DNA from: Aquabacterium sp. A7-Y
GTDB taxonomy: Bacteria > Pseudomonadota > Gammaproteobacteria > Burkholderiales > Burkholderiaceae_C
Assembly (NCBI RefSeq): GCF_026153205.1
Contig: NZ_JAPFBW010000002.1
Coordinates: 186,001 to 250,000 of the forward strand
DNA: 64,000 nucleotides
Direction of reading: 5' to 3'
Part shown: positions 17,191 to 27,223 of the stretch, one piece after another
Numbering within the stretch: the stretch's first letter is position 1
How the letters are laid out: each line of letters opens with the position of its first letter
Position numbers and translations under genes: made by a program
The notes under the pieces: model-generated
What the model was told of the DNA's origin: nothing
Seen by the model: the letters and a program-made list of their open reading frames with translations, nothing else
Databases searched by the model: none

Positions 17191-18426
17191 TCACCCGCAG
17201 GCGTCATCAGTGCGGCCCACCAGCTCGTAATACATGGGTTTGTGCAGCGCCAGCCGACCCAGCATCTGGTGGCAGACCAGCCGCGTCGGCGGGTGGTACA
17301 GGATGGCCTGCGCATCCCGCCAGAGGGCCGCGAGGGGCGAGCGCGTGCCGTAGGACATGCCGCCGCACAGCTCGGAAAGGTCGCCCAGCATGCGCGCAAT
17401 CTCGACGGCTGATGCACGCAGGGACAGCGCCGAAGCCAGCACCACCTCGGGCGGGTCCAGGCGCTCGTCCATGGCGCGCGCGACGCTCTTGCACGCATTG
17501 ACCAGCAGCAAGTAGCGGTCGACAGCGGACCCCAGGCTGGCCTGGAATTCGGGATACGAGGCGCGCACGCGGTCGCCCCCCGAGTAGTGGGCAGCGGCCA
17601 GGTGTGCGCTGGCCAGGTCGAGCGCCTTGCTTGCCAGGCCGATGTAGACGGCCACCGCGGTGACGGCGAACCAGCACAGGCTCCACGTGAAGACGGGGTC
17701 GTTGTCCTCGCCGGCGCGGGTGCGATAGAAGACCAGTTCCTCCGGAACGAACACGTTCTCCAGTTTCAGGGTGTCCGATTCCGAATGAGCCATGCCCATG
17801 GCGGACCAGGTGCGTGATACCGATGCTCCCTGGGACTTGGTGGGTATGAGCGCAACCAGCAGGTTGTCCTCGGTGTCGTCTGCCAGCATCTGCAGGCAGA
17901 CCAGATCGCTGCGCTCGGCAATCGAGCACGGCGTTTTGACTCCGTTCACCACATAGCCTTTGTCGACGCGCCGTGCACGGCAGGTCGAGCGCAACAGACT
18001 ACCGCCCAGGCCAGGCTCCGCGAAGGCCGACGCGATGAGGCGCCGTTGCGTGGCAATGGCTTCGAGCAGGGCCCACGAAAGGTCTTGCTTCAGCCGCCAC
18101 TCCTCGAGGATGACCCCGGTCGAGAACAGGTGCATGTTCAGGCCGATGGCCAGCCCTGCGTCGACCTGCGCCAGCCGCGCCTGGACGGCGCAGCACTCGA
18201 GAGTGGACCCGCCGCCCCCGCCGAACTGCTGCGGGATCGCCACGCCGAAATAGCCGGCCCGCCCCAGCACGTCAAGGGCCGAGTCCATGAAGTCGTGAGA
18301 TGGACGCGTGGCCAGTTCGGCCAATTGACGCCAGGCATCCGGCTCCAGCAGGTGGTCGATGTCGGGCCAAGGTGACGTCAGTGCAACTGAAGCTGGCTCG
18401 CTCCTACCTGGTATGCGCGTGTTCAT
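17191..18426 (-). CDS. Acyl-CoA dehydrogenase-like flavoprotein
   Basis: 411 aa, the normal length for the family. Start at ATG 18426, which overlaps the TGA of the upstream unknown gene. N-terminal helical domain (AGYFGVAIPQQFGGGGGSTLE), FAD/substrate region (IASAFAEPGLGGS, VVNGVKTPCSIAERSDLVCLQML), middle beta region (GMAHSESDTLKLENVFVPEELVFYR) and a C-terminal helical bundle are in the usual order. I cannot place a clear catalytic glutamate, so it may be one of the biosynthetic members acting on carrier-bound or unusual substrates. It likely desaturates or oxidises an acyl or aminoacyl intermediate used by the aminotransferase that follows 4 bases downstream. Confidence 0.8.
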   Translation of the reverse strand: MNTRIPGRSEPASVALTSPWPDIDHLLEPDAWRQLAELATRPSHDFMDSALDVLGRAGYFGVAIPQQFGGGGGSTLECCAVQARLAQVDAGLAIGLNMHLFSTGVILEEWRLKQDLSWALLEAIATQRRLIASAFAEPGLGGSLLRSTCRARRVDKGYVVNGVKTPCSIAERSDLVCLQMLADDTEDNLLVALIPTKSQGASVSRTWSAMGMAHSESDTLKLENVFVPEELVFYRTRAGEDNDPVFTWSLCWFAVTAVAVYIGLASKALDLASAHLAAAHYSGGDRVRASYPEFQASLGSAVDRYLLLVNACKSVARAMDERLDPPEVVLASALSLRASAVEIARMLGDLSELCGGMSYGTRSPLAALWRDAQAILYHPPTRLVCHQMLGRLALHKPMYYELVGRTDDACG

Positions 18427-19724
18427 GAGTCCAGCCGCGATGCCAGCCAGTCGACGTAGTCCATTTGTTCTCCCAGAAAAGCGCGGATGCGCCGGCGCAG
18501 TTCCGCTGTGCTTGGAAGTGGGGGAAGGCCCAGCTCCGATTGCTTCTTCCGGTATGCCTGCGCGAGCACCAGGATGGCCAGGCAGTGGAAGACGTCTTTG
18601 TCCAGCCGGTATGTCTTGCACTTTTCCTTCGTCCACATGCTTACTTCCGGGCCGTGGCGCTTCAGAAGGAACCAGTGCGGGAGGAAATAGGCCCACAGCG
18701 GATCGACAAGTCGCTTGCCCTCGGCCTGGTCGATCTCGAAGTACCCGCAGACCATGGCCGCCAGCGCATCCACTTCGAGCAAGGAACCCAGATGGAAGTC
18801 GTGGATCGTGCCGCGTTCGGAAAATTGCTTCGGTAGGCGCCACAGGGCTCCAGCCAGGTCCCGTAGGACCTGCATGCCGCCGATCTCCGGCGGGAGTTCC
18901 GCCAGTCGCCTGCTTGAATCGAGATCGGTAAGGTAAACCTCGCCGTCGTTCTTGTTGAAGTAGAAGTTGTCCCAGACCGCGGAGTAGCGGTACAAGCCGG
19001 CCTGGGCGAACCTCCGCATCGCCCTGCCCACCAGGAGCGCCACCTTCGATTGGGCGGTGACCCTCGAAGGCTCGTCCAACCCGCCCTCGATGCCCAAGGC
19101 CTTCATCACGGCTTCGAAATGAGCGTGGCGTTCGGAAGTTGGATTGGATTCCGTCTCGTAGAGAAAGTCGAGTGAATACGGGCTTTCGTCCGGTGCTAGC
19201 GACACCACCGCGCCGATGGGCTCTCCCTTGAATTGCTCACGTCCGTAACGCCACAACGCGAAGGGCACGATCGAAGGAACTCCGGCGCGGTGCAGGACCT
19301 CCGCGTTCTCGTATTCCTGGCGTGCCCTGCGCAGCAAGATCGCACCGAACGGCGCCGGCTCGCTGTGAACGCCTCTGAATTCGCCTTCGGCGTCGACGCC
19401 GAAGTGGACGGTCCGCGCTGTTTCTTCGTACTCGGCCACCGACGGCGGAAGAACGCCGACAGGGTGGGCACCTTTGATCCCCGAGCGGACCCGGGGATCG
19501 GCCGGATTCCACGCACCGACGCCCTTCAGCTTGGCGGCCAGCAGCAGCGGCCCTCCATTCGCCATGCGGACCGGGTCCTGCAACACGTACCAAGCGGTAC
19601 GTCCCGGCTTGAAGAAGCGAGGCTGGACCTCCCAGGACACGATCTGCTCGATCGCTTTGAGGTCCCGGCAGCTGAGCGCGGGCTCGGCCTGGCGCTCGAC
19701 GATGTTGGACGGTAGTTGATCCAT
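18423..19724 (-). CDS. Unknown protein (433 aa), possible kinase-like fold
   Basis: Not confidently recognised. The start is ATG 19724 with GGAG at good spacing. The C-terminal half contains RYSAVWDNFYFNKNDGEVYLTDLD, which recalls the catalytic Asn and metal-binding Asp segments of aminoglycoside-kinase-like folds (H/xxD...N and IDFD), but the usual HGD is absent. The middle has ILLRRARQEYENAEVLHRAGVPSIVPFALW, reminiscent of an N-lobe Glu/Lys helix. I suggest a divergent kinase or pseudokinase. It is the second gene of the leftward operon, 80 bases after the fold-I aminotransferase, and is coupled to the acyl-CoA dehydrogenase by ATGA overlap. Confidence 0.6.
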   Translation of the reverse strand: MDQLPSNIVERQAEPALSCRDLKAIEQIVSWEVQPRFFKPGRTAWYVLQDPVRMANGGPLLLAAKLKGVGAWNPADPRVRSGIKGAHPVGVLPPSVAEYEETARTVHFGVDAEGEFRGVHSEPAPFGAILLRRARQEYENAEVLHRAGVPSIVPFALWRYGREQFKGEPIGAVVSLAPDESPYSLDFLYETESNPTSERHAHFEAVMKALGIEGGLDEPSRVTAQSKVALLVGRAMRRFAQAGLYRYSAVWDNFYFNKNDGEVYLTDLDSSRRLAELPPEIGGMQVLRDLAGALWRLPKQFSERGTIHDFHLGSLLEVDALAAMVCGYFEIDQAEGKRLVDPLWAYFLPHWFLLKRHGPEVSMWTKEKCKTYRLDKDVFHCLAILVLAQAYRKKQSELGLPPLPSTAELRRRIRAFLGEQMDYVDWLASRLDS

Positions 19725-19804
19725 GGAACTCCGTGGGCAGGATGGTGGCGGCCGGCTGCTTCACAGCATCGATCAGCCGCGGGGTGCATGCGGTACGTCT
19801 CGAC

Positions 19805-21025
19805 TCAAGCCCTTGCCGGCAGCTTGCGCACAGCGGCTTGAATGCGGAAATACGTTTCTTCGATGGCCTCGCGAGTTCCGCCAAAGGGAATGCGAATGCA
19901 CTCGGGTGAGTTGTAGTAGCTGCCGCCCGTGACTCTCAAACCGTGCTCGGTGATCAGTGTTGCGGCGAACTCGTCTCCCGTCACCCCCAGTGCGGACACA
20001 TCGGGTAGCAGGAACGGGCCACCTTGCGGAACGACAAACGGCATTCCTTCAATACCACGCAGCAGACTGACCGAGATGTCGCGATTGAGCTCGAACTCGG
20101 CGGCGAGATCGTGCAACCACGCGTCCGGTCCGCGCAGCGCTGCGGCAACCGCCGCCTGAGCAACATGGTTGGCCGCCAGCATCATCCATTCGACCATCTT
20201 TGCGAAGATCGTGGTGAGCGCCGGCGGTGCCACGACCCAGCCCACTCGCCAAGCACCCATTGCGAACGACTTGGTGGCGCTCTGTACCAGCAATGTGCGC
20301 TCCGCCATGCCGTCAAGGCTGTAGAGGCTCGTGTGCTCCCGGCCGTCGTAGACCAGCCTGTCGTAGGCCTCGTCCGCCACCATGAGGATGTTGTGCGTCT
20401 GGGCAACGTCGGCAAGCTTCATCAATTCGTCCCGGCTCAACACGCGCCCGGTGGGGTTCACGGGCGTGTTGACAATGAGGAGCTTGGTGCGCGGCGTAAT
20501 CGCCTGCTTGATGCGGTCGATGTCCCAAGCGTATTCGGCGTCCGCCTGCATGGGGACGTAGACCGGTTGTGCCTTGGCCAGCTTCACGAGCCCGTCGTAA
20601 GAGAAGCAGGGGGACGGGATGATGACCTCGTCGCCTGGCGCCAAGAGCGCTGACATGATCACGTGCAAGGCTTGCATCGCGCCATTCGTGACCACGACCT
20701 GGGTTTCAGGATCGGGGGCGACACCGGTGTTGGCCTCGATGCGCGCTGCAATCGCCTGCCTGAGCGCCGGCACACCCCGCCCTGGCGCATATCCTGTATC
20801 CCGCATCGCCGCCTCCACCGCAGCCAGGACGTGTTCCGGGGGAGGGCGTCTGGGGGAGCCAGACAGCGGGACAATATCGCCTCCCTTCAATTTGCGCGGG
20901 CGCGCCATCTCGTCTGCTTCGCAAGAACCAACGCGGCCCAAGTCGAGAATGGACGCGGGAACGCCCGCGAAGGCGTCCAGGTCTAAGAGACGGGAATATC
21001 GATCACGGGAGGGCGAATTACTCAT
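19805..21025 (-). CDS. PLP fold-I aminotransferase (class I/II)
   Basis: 406-aa aspartate-aminotransferase superfamily enzyme. Visible: VVTNGAMQALHVIMSALL, PSPCFSYDG (aromatic stacking region), VNTPVNPTGRV (N190), ADEAYDRLVYDG (D218), SATKSFAMGAWRVGW (PLP lysine K252) and RIPFGGTREAIEE near the end (substrate carboxylate Arg). Length is normal, start ATG 21025. It is the first gene of the 8-gene leftward operon and is divergent from asd across a 262-base region with a directly repeated 11-mer. It probably transaminates an amino acid or keto-acid precursor of the product. Confidence 0.85.
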   Translation of the reverse strand: MSNSPSRDRYSRLLDLDAFAGVPASILDLGRVGSCEADEMARPRKLKGGDIVPLSGSPRRPPPEHVLAAVEAAMRDTGYAPGRGVPALRQAIAARIEANTGVAPDPETQVVVTNGAMQALHVIMSALLAPGDEVIIPSPCFSYDGLVKLAKAQPVYVPMQADAEYAWDIDRIKQAITPRTKLLIVNTPVNPTGRVLSRDELMKLADVAQTHNILMVADEAYDRLVYDGREHTSLYSLDGMAERTLLVQSATKSFAMGAWRVGWVVAPPALTTIFAKMVEWMMLAANHVAQAAVAAALRGPDAWLHDLAAEFELNRDISVSLLRGIEGMPFVVPQGGPFLLPDVSALGVTGDEFAATLITEHGLRVTGGSYYNSPECIRIPFGGTREAIEETYFRIQAAVRKLPARA

Positions 21026-21122
21026 GATTCAGAATGTTTCTTTCGTCTTCTTGATGGCGCTACAGGTGTGAGATGAGCATTTGCTTGCTCAGCGGAACTG
21101 AACGGCATTCCAAATTAATTCG

Positions 21123-21151
21123 GACACTTTGAGCAGTTAAGACACTTTGAG
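21123..21151. promoter_or_regulatory. Directly repeated 11-mer in divergent promoter region
   Basis: GACACTTTGAG occurs at 21123-21133 and again at 21141-21151, 18 bases apart. It lies in the AT-richer gap between the divergent aminotransferase operon and asd. Spacing near two helical turns is what a same-face operator would show. No regulator gene is in the cluster, so the binding protein is unknown. A TATACT (about 21192) could be a -10 for asd, with only a weak -35. Confidence 0.3.
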
Positions 21152-21272
21152 TTATCGCACCCAGGCCGACAGAAAAGGGCGGCCCGGAGCTATACTTGAC
21201 CGCAGTTTCGGACCGGTCTCCCCTCGGGCTGACCGCTCGATCCGAACTTACGCTTCCGCTGTCTTTATCTGA

Positions 21273-22349
<1,077 letters not shown>

Positions 22350-22350
22350 T

Positions 22351-23220
22351 TCAATCATCTGCATAGGCCGCTCCGCCCGGACGTAGGGCGGAGTGTTCGC
22401 GGTTGGACCGTGACAGCGGGTAGAGGACCTGGTCGGTCCACTTTTCCTCGCCGAACAAGTAGTCGTCCTTCAAGCCAACCGCTTCCGGGTATTTGCGCGT
22501 GATCCGGGCCGTCCCGAAGATCACGTCCCAGATAAACAGCAGGTTGCCGAAGTTTCCTGTGTAATTGCCCACACCGTCCTTCTCGGTGACGGCGTGGTGC
22601 GCCCAATGCGTTGCGGGCGTAGAGATCGTACGTTCCAGCACCCACATGAGAGGCTGCAGGAAACGGATCTGATAAAGCCGCTCGTCCCAACGCCACGCCG
22701 AGTGCGCGCCCAGGCTGACCGCCTGCTTGATCACCACATAGACGATAAATACCTGGCCGAATCCCAGGAATACAAGCACTCCGCTCAGCCAGAGTCCTGG
22801 CATCAACAGGAAATAGAAGAGGTTGCCGCGGTAGGTCATGCGGATGCTCATGTACCTCGCCGAATGATGCGCACGGTGCAGCGGCCACAGGAACCGCTTG
22901 TGCGAGATCCGGTGATACCAGTACTGAACCATGTCGTCAGCGCAGAGCAGGATGATCGCCTTTTTCCACCATGCCAAATCGCTCAACGCGCCTCGGGCCT
23001 CAGGGATAAATGTGCTGCACAAGAAGTTGGTGGTGAGCAAGGCGATGGGCTGGGCGATCGCGACCAGGGCGATGAATATCACCAATTCAAGTTTTGTGTC
23101 GTTGCCCGAGGCTTTTACTGTCGTCCGATAGCGGCCGGAGACAAATTCCATGGTGGCAAAGCCAAGGATCAGGGACCCGATAAGGATGTTTTGCAGGTAA
23201 GGGTTCATGTTATTTAGCAT
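22351..23220 (-). CDS. Sterol desaturase / fatty acid hydroxylase family protein
   Basis: 289-aa membrane di-iron enzyme. The histidine clusters are HRISH (about 103-107), HRAHH (115-119), a His after a long hydrophobic stretch (GAHSAWRWDE) and HWAHH, matching the family ligand set. Four to five hydrophobic helices surround them. Start taken as ATG 23220 inside the end of the MFS gene; ATG 23208, four codons downstream, is possible, but neither has a strong ribosome binding site. It hydroxylates or desaturates a lipid or aliphatic substrate at the membrane. As the last gene of the operon starting at 31500, it suggests the product has an aliphatic part. Confidence 0.85.
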   Translation of the reverse strand: MLNNMNPYLQNILIGSLILGFATMEFVSGRYRTTVKASGNDTKLELVIFIALVAIAQPIALLTTNFLCSTFIPEARGALSDLAWWKKAIILLCADDMVQYWYHRISHKRFLWPLHRAHHSARYMSIRMTYRGNLFYFLLMPGLWLSGVLVFLGFGQVFIVYVVIKQAVSLGAHSAWRWDERLYQIRFLQPLMWVLERTISTPATHWAHHAVTEKDGVGNYTGNFGNLLFIWDVIFGTARITRKYPEAVGLKDDYLFGEEKWTDQVLYPLSRSNREHSALRPGGAAYADD

Positions 23221-24415
23221 GCACTCGCGGATCCGACCACTTTCCGTTCGAAACGAAATACCTCCTGATGAGCACAAACATCGCGCAGACGCAGCCCATC
23301 ACCATCAGCACGCGCACGACGGGGAACATCAGAGACGCCGCCCCGACCGCCATGCTGCCGATCGGGTAGAGGGCGCTTGCCATGTTGTAGCGAGAGATGA
23401 CGGAACCGCGCCACTGTTCGGGCGCGTTCAGATGCAGCCAGGCATTGATCAAGGTCCCGGAAATGTTCAGGCAAAACCCGATAAGGAAAAACAGCAGGCC
23501 GGTGAGATATGCGTTCTTCGAGACCGTAACAGCGGCGAGTACCAGCCCGCTCGCGATGATGGCGGCCGGCACGAGTTGAGGCACTCTGGAGAATTGCGTC
23601 AGCCTTGCGGCCCAAACGGAAGCGGCAGCGGCGCCGACCCCCGTCGCGACAGCCATGGTCCCGTACACGCCAGCCTCTCCCTTGAGTTGAAGAATCGTGA
23701 TCGCTGGAATGAAGGAAAGGAAGGGCATCGTCAGCGCGAACATCGCCGCTGCTGCGATCAAAGGCTCCCGCAGCGCGCCGTTGACGGCGATGTGACGTGA
23801 GACCAAGTGGGCATCTGTCGCGGCTCCGGCGTGCGCGGTGTGAGCGCGCCCAAGCCGTGCTGGTCCTTTGAACCGCACCAGGAAGGCGATCAGCGGCAGG
23901 TAGCTCGCCGCGTTGAAGGCGAAACAGTAGATCTCCCCGAACCTCGGCATCAGGTATCCGGCCAAGGCCGGCCCGACCAACCGGCCTGCGTTGACGGACA
24001 GCGAGTTCCATGTGGCAATGCGGCCCTTGGATTCGTTGTCCACCACCATGCCGGCGATGAACGTTTGCAGTGCAGGCACCTCGAAGGCGAACAACGTGCC
24101 CTGAAGGACGCAGAGAACCACCAGCGCGATGACCGAGAAATGGAACTGGATGGTGGCGATCAGCAGGAGACATTGCCCGATGAGCGCCACTTGGATCGCA
24201 AGAAGGAAGTTCTTGGACAGGTGGAGGTCCACACACCTGCCGGCAAACCGGCCGATCAGCAGTGCGGGCAACTGGTTGAGGCAAGCGACGACGCCCAGCA
24301 AGAATGCCGAGTCGGTGACCCGATAGACGAGCCAAGCGACGGCAAAATTCTGAGCCCATGTGCCGGCGCTTGAAAGAAACTGCGCAAGGAGGATTGCTCG
24401 GACTTGTCTTGCCAT
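23210..24415 (-). CDS. Major facilitator superfamily exporter
   Basis: 401 aa with about 12 hydrophobic helices. It opens MARQVRAILLAQFLSSAGTWAQNFAVAWLVYRVTDSAFLLG, and LLIGRFAGRCVDLHLSKNFLL is the loop 2-3 region. This resembles the EntS/DHA3 branch, which exports siderophores and drugs. Start chosen at ATG 24415 with GAGGA upstream; an earlier in-frame Met overlaps the preceding gene. As the only transporter in the cluster, it is the likely exporter of the product and may confer self-resistance. It is 14 bases after the PseG-like gene and overlaps the hydroxylase gene. Confidence 0.9.
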   Translation of the reverse strand: MARQVRAILLAQFLSSAGTWAQNFAVAWLVYRVTDSAFLLGVVACLNQLPALLIGRFAGRCVDLHLSKNFLLAIQVALIGQCLLLIATIQFHFSVIALVVLCVLQGTLFAFEVPALQTFIAGMVVDNESKGRIATWNSLSVNAGRLVGPALAGYLMPRFGEIYCFAFNAASYLPLIAFLVRFKGPARLGRAHTAHAGAATDAHLVSRHIAVNGALREPLIAAAAMFALTMPFLSFIPAITILQLKGEAGVYGTMAVATGVGAAAASVWAARLTQFSRVPQLVPAAIIASGLVLAAVTVSKNAYLTGLLFFLIGFCLNISGTLINAWLHLNAPEQWRGSVISRYNMASALYPIGSMAVGAASLMFPVVRVLMVMGCVCAMFVLIRRYFVSNGKWSDPRVHAK

Positions 24416-24428
24416 CGCACTCACGTCC

Positions 24429-25442
24429 TCATCGTTCCCCGGGGGCTGCAACCTCGCCCCGGGTTACGTGGTTTCGCCACAGCTTTTCAATCTCCGCTGC
24501 GATTCTTTCGCTGCCGCGGCCATCCACCAGCTCGCGGCCCCGCATCGCCATCCGATGGCGGCGCAGGGGATCGGAACGGATCGCCTCTACCTCCGCAAGC
24601 AGAGCAGCCCCGTCAAGGTCGGCGCCGAAACCCATGTCCACTGTGGCGCCAAGGCGGGCGACTCGCGCCGCTGTCTCTGTTTCCCAGGGCTCGGCGCTGA
24701 CGGTCAGTGTGGGCAAGCCAACGCACAAGCACTCCAGCAGCGTCAAGCCTGCTCCCGTAATCGCTAGATCGGCGGACTGCATCAATGCCGCCATCCGGCT
24801 GCAGTTGGCATGCAGGCGAAGGTCATCGCCCCAGATGCCGATCTCCCGGTCCAGCTCTTCGTCTTCCGCGAAGGCCGGGCCTTTCAACAGCTGCACTTCG
24901 AACTCGCCCTTCAGCGGGGCAAGTGCCCGCAAGATCTTCTTCAAGAAGCCATGCGTGTCCGAGCCCCCCTGCATCAGGAGCACGCTCTTGACCTCGTCGT
25001 TGATCCGAAGCGGTGATGCCCAGGCCTCCCGGAACTCCTCTCGCAACATGATGAAATGGGGGTCCGTCAGCGCGTCCTCGACCCAGTACAGCGGATTGAT
25101 GCGCAGGTCCGCAAGCGCAGCCCCTGGCCCCGCATCGTCCAGGGTGACGAGCAGCGCCCCTGTGGCCCGCAGCTGCTCCATGGTCGCCGGCGGGTTCTGC
25201 AAGCGGCTTAATACCATCACGTCGGGCTTCGCCGCCTGGTAGACGTGCTGCTCCTGTTCCCATGAAGCCGCCACCGCCACACGGTGACCACGCTCGCGCA
25301 GAAGGGTGCAACCTTCCTCTTCGCGTGAGACGACGAACTCGAAGACGGCGAAGTCCGGCAAGGCCTCCGCGATGGCGATCGCAGCCCACACGTCCCCCAT
25401 ACCCTGCAGGAACCCGCCGTCGGTCCGGAACACGACGCGCAC
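24429..25442 (-). CDS. PseG-like / GT-B-fold nonulosonic-acid pathway protein
   Basis: 337 aa, resembling PseG-type UDP-sugar hydrolases (GT-B fold). The N-terminal glycine loop reads RTDGGFLQGMGDVWAAIAIAEAL where PseG has a Gly-x-Gly-His: the catalytic His position is Asp here. The C-terminal half has VLLMQGGSDTHGFLKKIL and the nucleotide-binding AGLTLLECLCVGLPTLTVSAEPWE. Start is a GTG sharing one base with the TAG of neuB (TAGTG). Being coupled to a NeuB-type synthase supports a role in making the sugar precursor; the changed active site suggests altered chemistry, glycosyl transfer, or loss of activity. Confidence 0.7.
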   Translation of the reverse strand: MRVVFRTDGGFLQGMGDVWAAIAIAEALPDFAVFEFVVSREEEGCTLLRERGHRVAVAASWEQEQHVYQAAKPDVMVLSRLQNPPATMEQLRATGALLVTLDDAGPGAALADLRINPLYWVEDALTDPHFIMLREEFREAWASPLRINDEVKSVLLMQGGSDTHGFLKKILRALAPLKGEFEVQLLKGPAFAEDEELDREIGIWGDDLRLHANCSRMAALMQSADLAITGAGLTLLECLCVGLPTLTVSAEPWETETAARVARLGATVDMGFGADLDGAALLAEVEAIRSDPLRRHRMAMRGRELVDGRGSERIAAEIEKLWRNHVTRGEVAAPGER

Positions 25443-26479
25443 TAGTTCACCATGTCCCAGGAAATCACTTCATCGGGTGCGATGTCAGACTTCGCGCATC
25501 GTCCGACGAGCAGATGGGCCGCCTTCGGGGGCACACCGTGGCCGGGCCGCTTGATGATCAACTTGTCCTCGGTGATCCGCTCGCCCGCAGCGATCTTCCT
25601 GCGGGCCACCACGCTCTTGCGGGTCTCCGTCCTCATCTCAAGCTCGGAGGGCGCCGGCCGCTTGACGGGCTCGCCCATCGCGACCTCGAGTTCTCGGATG
25701 CCGCTCACCAGAGCCTTCATCTCCGCAGGGTCGGCAGAGAAGAACGCGTCCGGCGCATCCATGTTCTTGTCGAGTGTGAAGTGCTTTTCGATCACCGTCG
25801 CGCCGAGAGCGACGGCGCCCAGCGCCGCAGTGACGCCCACCGTGTGGTCCGAATAGCCCACCTGCACGTCGAACAGGGTGCGAAAGAGAGAAATCGCCCG
25901 CAAGTTCAAATGCGTCAGGTCGTGAACGGGGTAGTTGGACAAGCAGTGAAGAATGGCAACGTCCCGCTTGCCCGTTGCTGCCACCGTCTCATAGGCTTCC
26001 ACGACCTCCGTCAGTGAACCCATTCCGGTCGAGAAGATGAGCGGTTTGCCCAGCCGCGCAACATGATCGAGGAAGGGAAGGTTCGTCAAGTCATCCGAGC
26101 CGAGCTTGAACGCGGGGACACCCAGGCGATCGAGCAGGGCGGCATCGTCGTAGTGGCTCGGCGACGAGAACGCCAACATGCCTTTGGTCGCTGCGTAGGC
26201 GAACAATTCGCGATGCGCCGCCTCGTCGAGCTCGTACCGCTTGAACTCGTCGAACTGGTTGACGCCGCCGGCTTCCGCCGGAAATGTGCAAGACCGGGTG
26301 GTGATGGTCTCCGCACGGAATGTCTGGAACTTGATGGCATCGACGCCGCACTCCACGGCGGCGTCGATTGACTCGCGGGCTTGGGCCAGAGTGTTGAAGT
26401 TGTAGCCGATCTCCGCGATTACGAACACAGGGTGGCCTGTGCCAATCGTCTTGTTGCCGACGTTGAAACTGATTGCCAT
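25442..26479 (-). CDS. neuB: NeuB-family nonulosonic acid synthase
   Basis: 345-aa enzyme condensing phosphoenolpyruvate with a hexosamine-type aldose to form a nine-carbon (or related) 2-keto-3-deoxy acid. Barrel motifs: FVIAEIGYNFNT, DAIKFQTFRAETITT, FSSPSHYDD, FKLGSDDLTNLPFLDHVARLGKPLIFSTGM, VGYSDHT, and GATVIEKHFTLDKNMDAPDAFFSADP. The C-terminal SAF (antifreeze-like) domain is at about 285-345 (RKSVVARRKIAAGERIT ... GHGVPP). Length is normal. Whether it makes sialic, legionaminic, pseudaminic or another acid is not decided by sequence alone. A CMP-transferase (33418) and PseG-like protein complete the usual set. Confidence 0.92.
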   Translation of the reverse strand: MAISFNVGNKTIGTGHPVFVIAEIGYNFNTLAQARESIDAAVECGVDAIKFQTFRAETITTRSCTFPAEAGGVNQFDEFKRYELDEAAHRELFAYAATKGMLAFSSPSHYDDAALLDRLGVPAFKLGSDDLTNLPFLDHVARLGKPLIFSTGMGSLTEVVEAYETVAATGKRDVAILHCLSNYPVHDLTHLNLRAISLFRTLFDVQVGYSDHTVGVTAALGAVALGATVIEKHFTLDKNMDAPDAFFSADPAEMKALVSGIRELEVAMGEPVKRPAPSELEMRTETRKSVVARRKIAAGERITEDKLIIKRPGHGVPPKAAHLLVGRCAKSDIAPDEVISWDMVN

Positions 26480-26492
26480 ATCGTCACTCTCG

Positions 26493-27206
26493 CTATTTGA
26501 AGGTGTGTTGCAGCCGCGGCGTGTCCTTGCTGCGAAGGACTTCTAGGCTTTCGGGTCCTGATTGGAAGAGAAGGTCAATGCAGGACATACAGGGCAGGAA
26601 GGGCTCGTATCGTTGCGGGTAGATGGGATGGAAGAACTGCTGGAAGCGCACGTCGATTCCCGCTCTCTCAAACGAGGGGAGATCCAGATAGCTTTCTCCG
26701 GATACGCCGGAGAGGTAGGTCGTCGCCCCGGTGGCGATGCTCAAGTCACGCATCAGATCCCCCTTGCGCGACTTCAAGCCGAACTCCGACGACTTGATCA
26801 ACGTCACCCCGATGCCATAGGCGTCGAAGAGATAGCGGATGAGCGCCTCGTTCAGGTCAACCAGCCTTTCCCATCGTTCACCGAGGAGCGCCTGCAGGCC
26901 GGCGCCATACCGCTCGAAGTGCGGTGAGGGCCCGTAGTTCTGCTTGATTGCAGACCAAATCTTGTGGGCCCACTTTGCCTGGAATTCGTTCGAGATCCTG
27001 ACCTCGTTGATCGGTGGCCATCCGCTCGAGTGCATCGGTACGACCACCCATTCCGCTCCGTTCGCGGTTCGAATCTGGTTCCGGTTATGGAAGTACCGTT
27101 TGCGGACGGGCACGTGGTCAAGCAGTATGAACAGATCCGCCTGCACCGCCTTGTCGAGAAAGCCCAGCCAAGGTAGGAACTCCGGCTGATGAATGGTGAC
27201 AATCAT
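26493..27206 (-). CDS. WbqC-like family protein
   Basis: 237 aa. MIVTIHQPEFLPWLGFLDKAVQADLFILLDHVP is the hallmark start of the WbqC-like family, with the later block VPMHSSGWPPINEVRI and a C-terminal FQQFFHPIYPQRYEPFLPCMSCIDLLFQ. Members occur in O-antigen, sialic-acid-like and natural-product loci; their reaction is poorly defined, with acyl or aminoacyl transfer to sugars proposed. Start at ATG 27206; longer frames upstream overlap the radical SAM gene. It lies between neuB (13 bases) and the radical SAM gene (17 bases). Confidence 0.8.
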   Translation of the reverse strand: MIVTIHQPEFLPWLGFLDKAVQADLFILLDHVPVRKRYFHNRNQIRTANGAEWVVVPMHSSGWPPINEVRISNEFQAKWAHKIWSAIKQNYGPSPHFERYGAGLQALLGERWERLVDLNEALIRYLFDAYGIGVTLIKSSEFGLKSRKGDLMRDLSIATGATTYLSGVSGESYLDLPSFERAGIDVRFQQFFHPIYPQRYEPFLPCMSCIDLLFQSGPESLEVLRSKDTPRLQHTFK

Positions 27207-27223
27207 CGGATGCTGCCTTTGGC

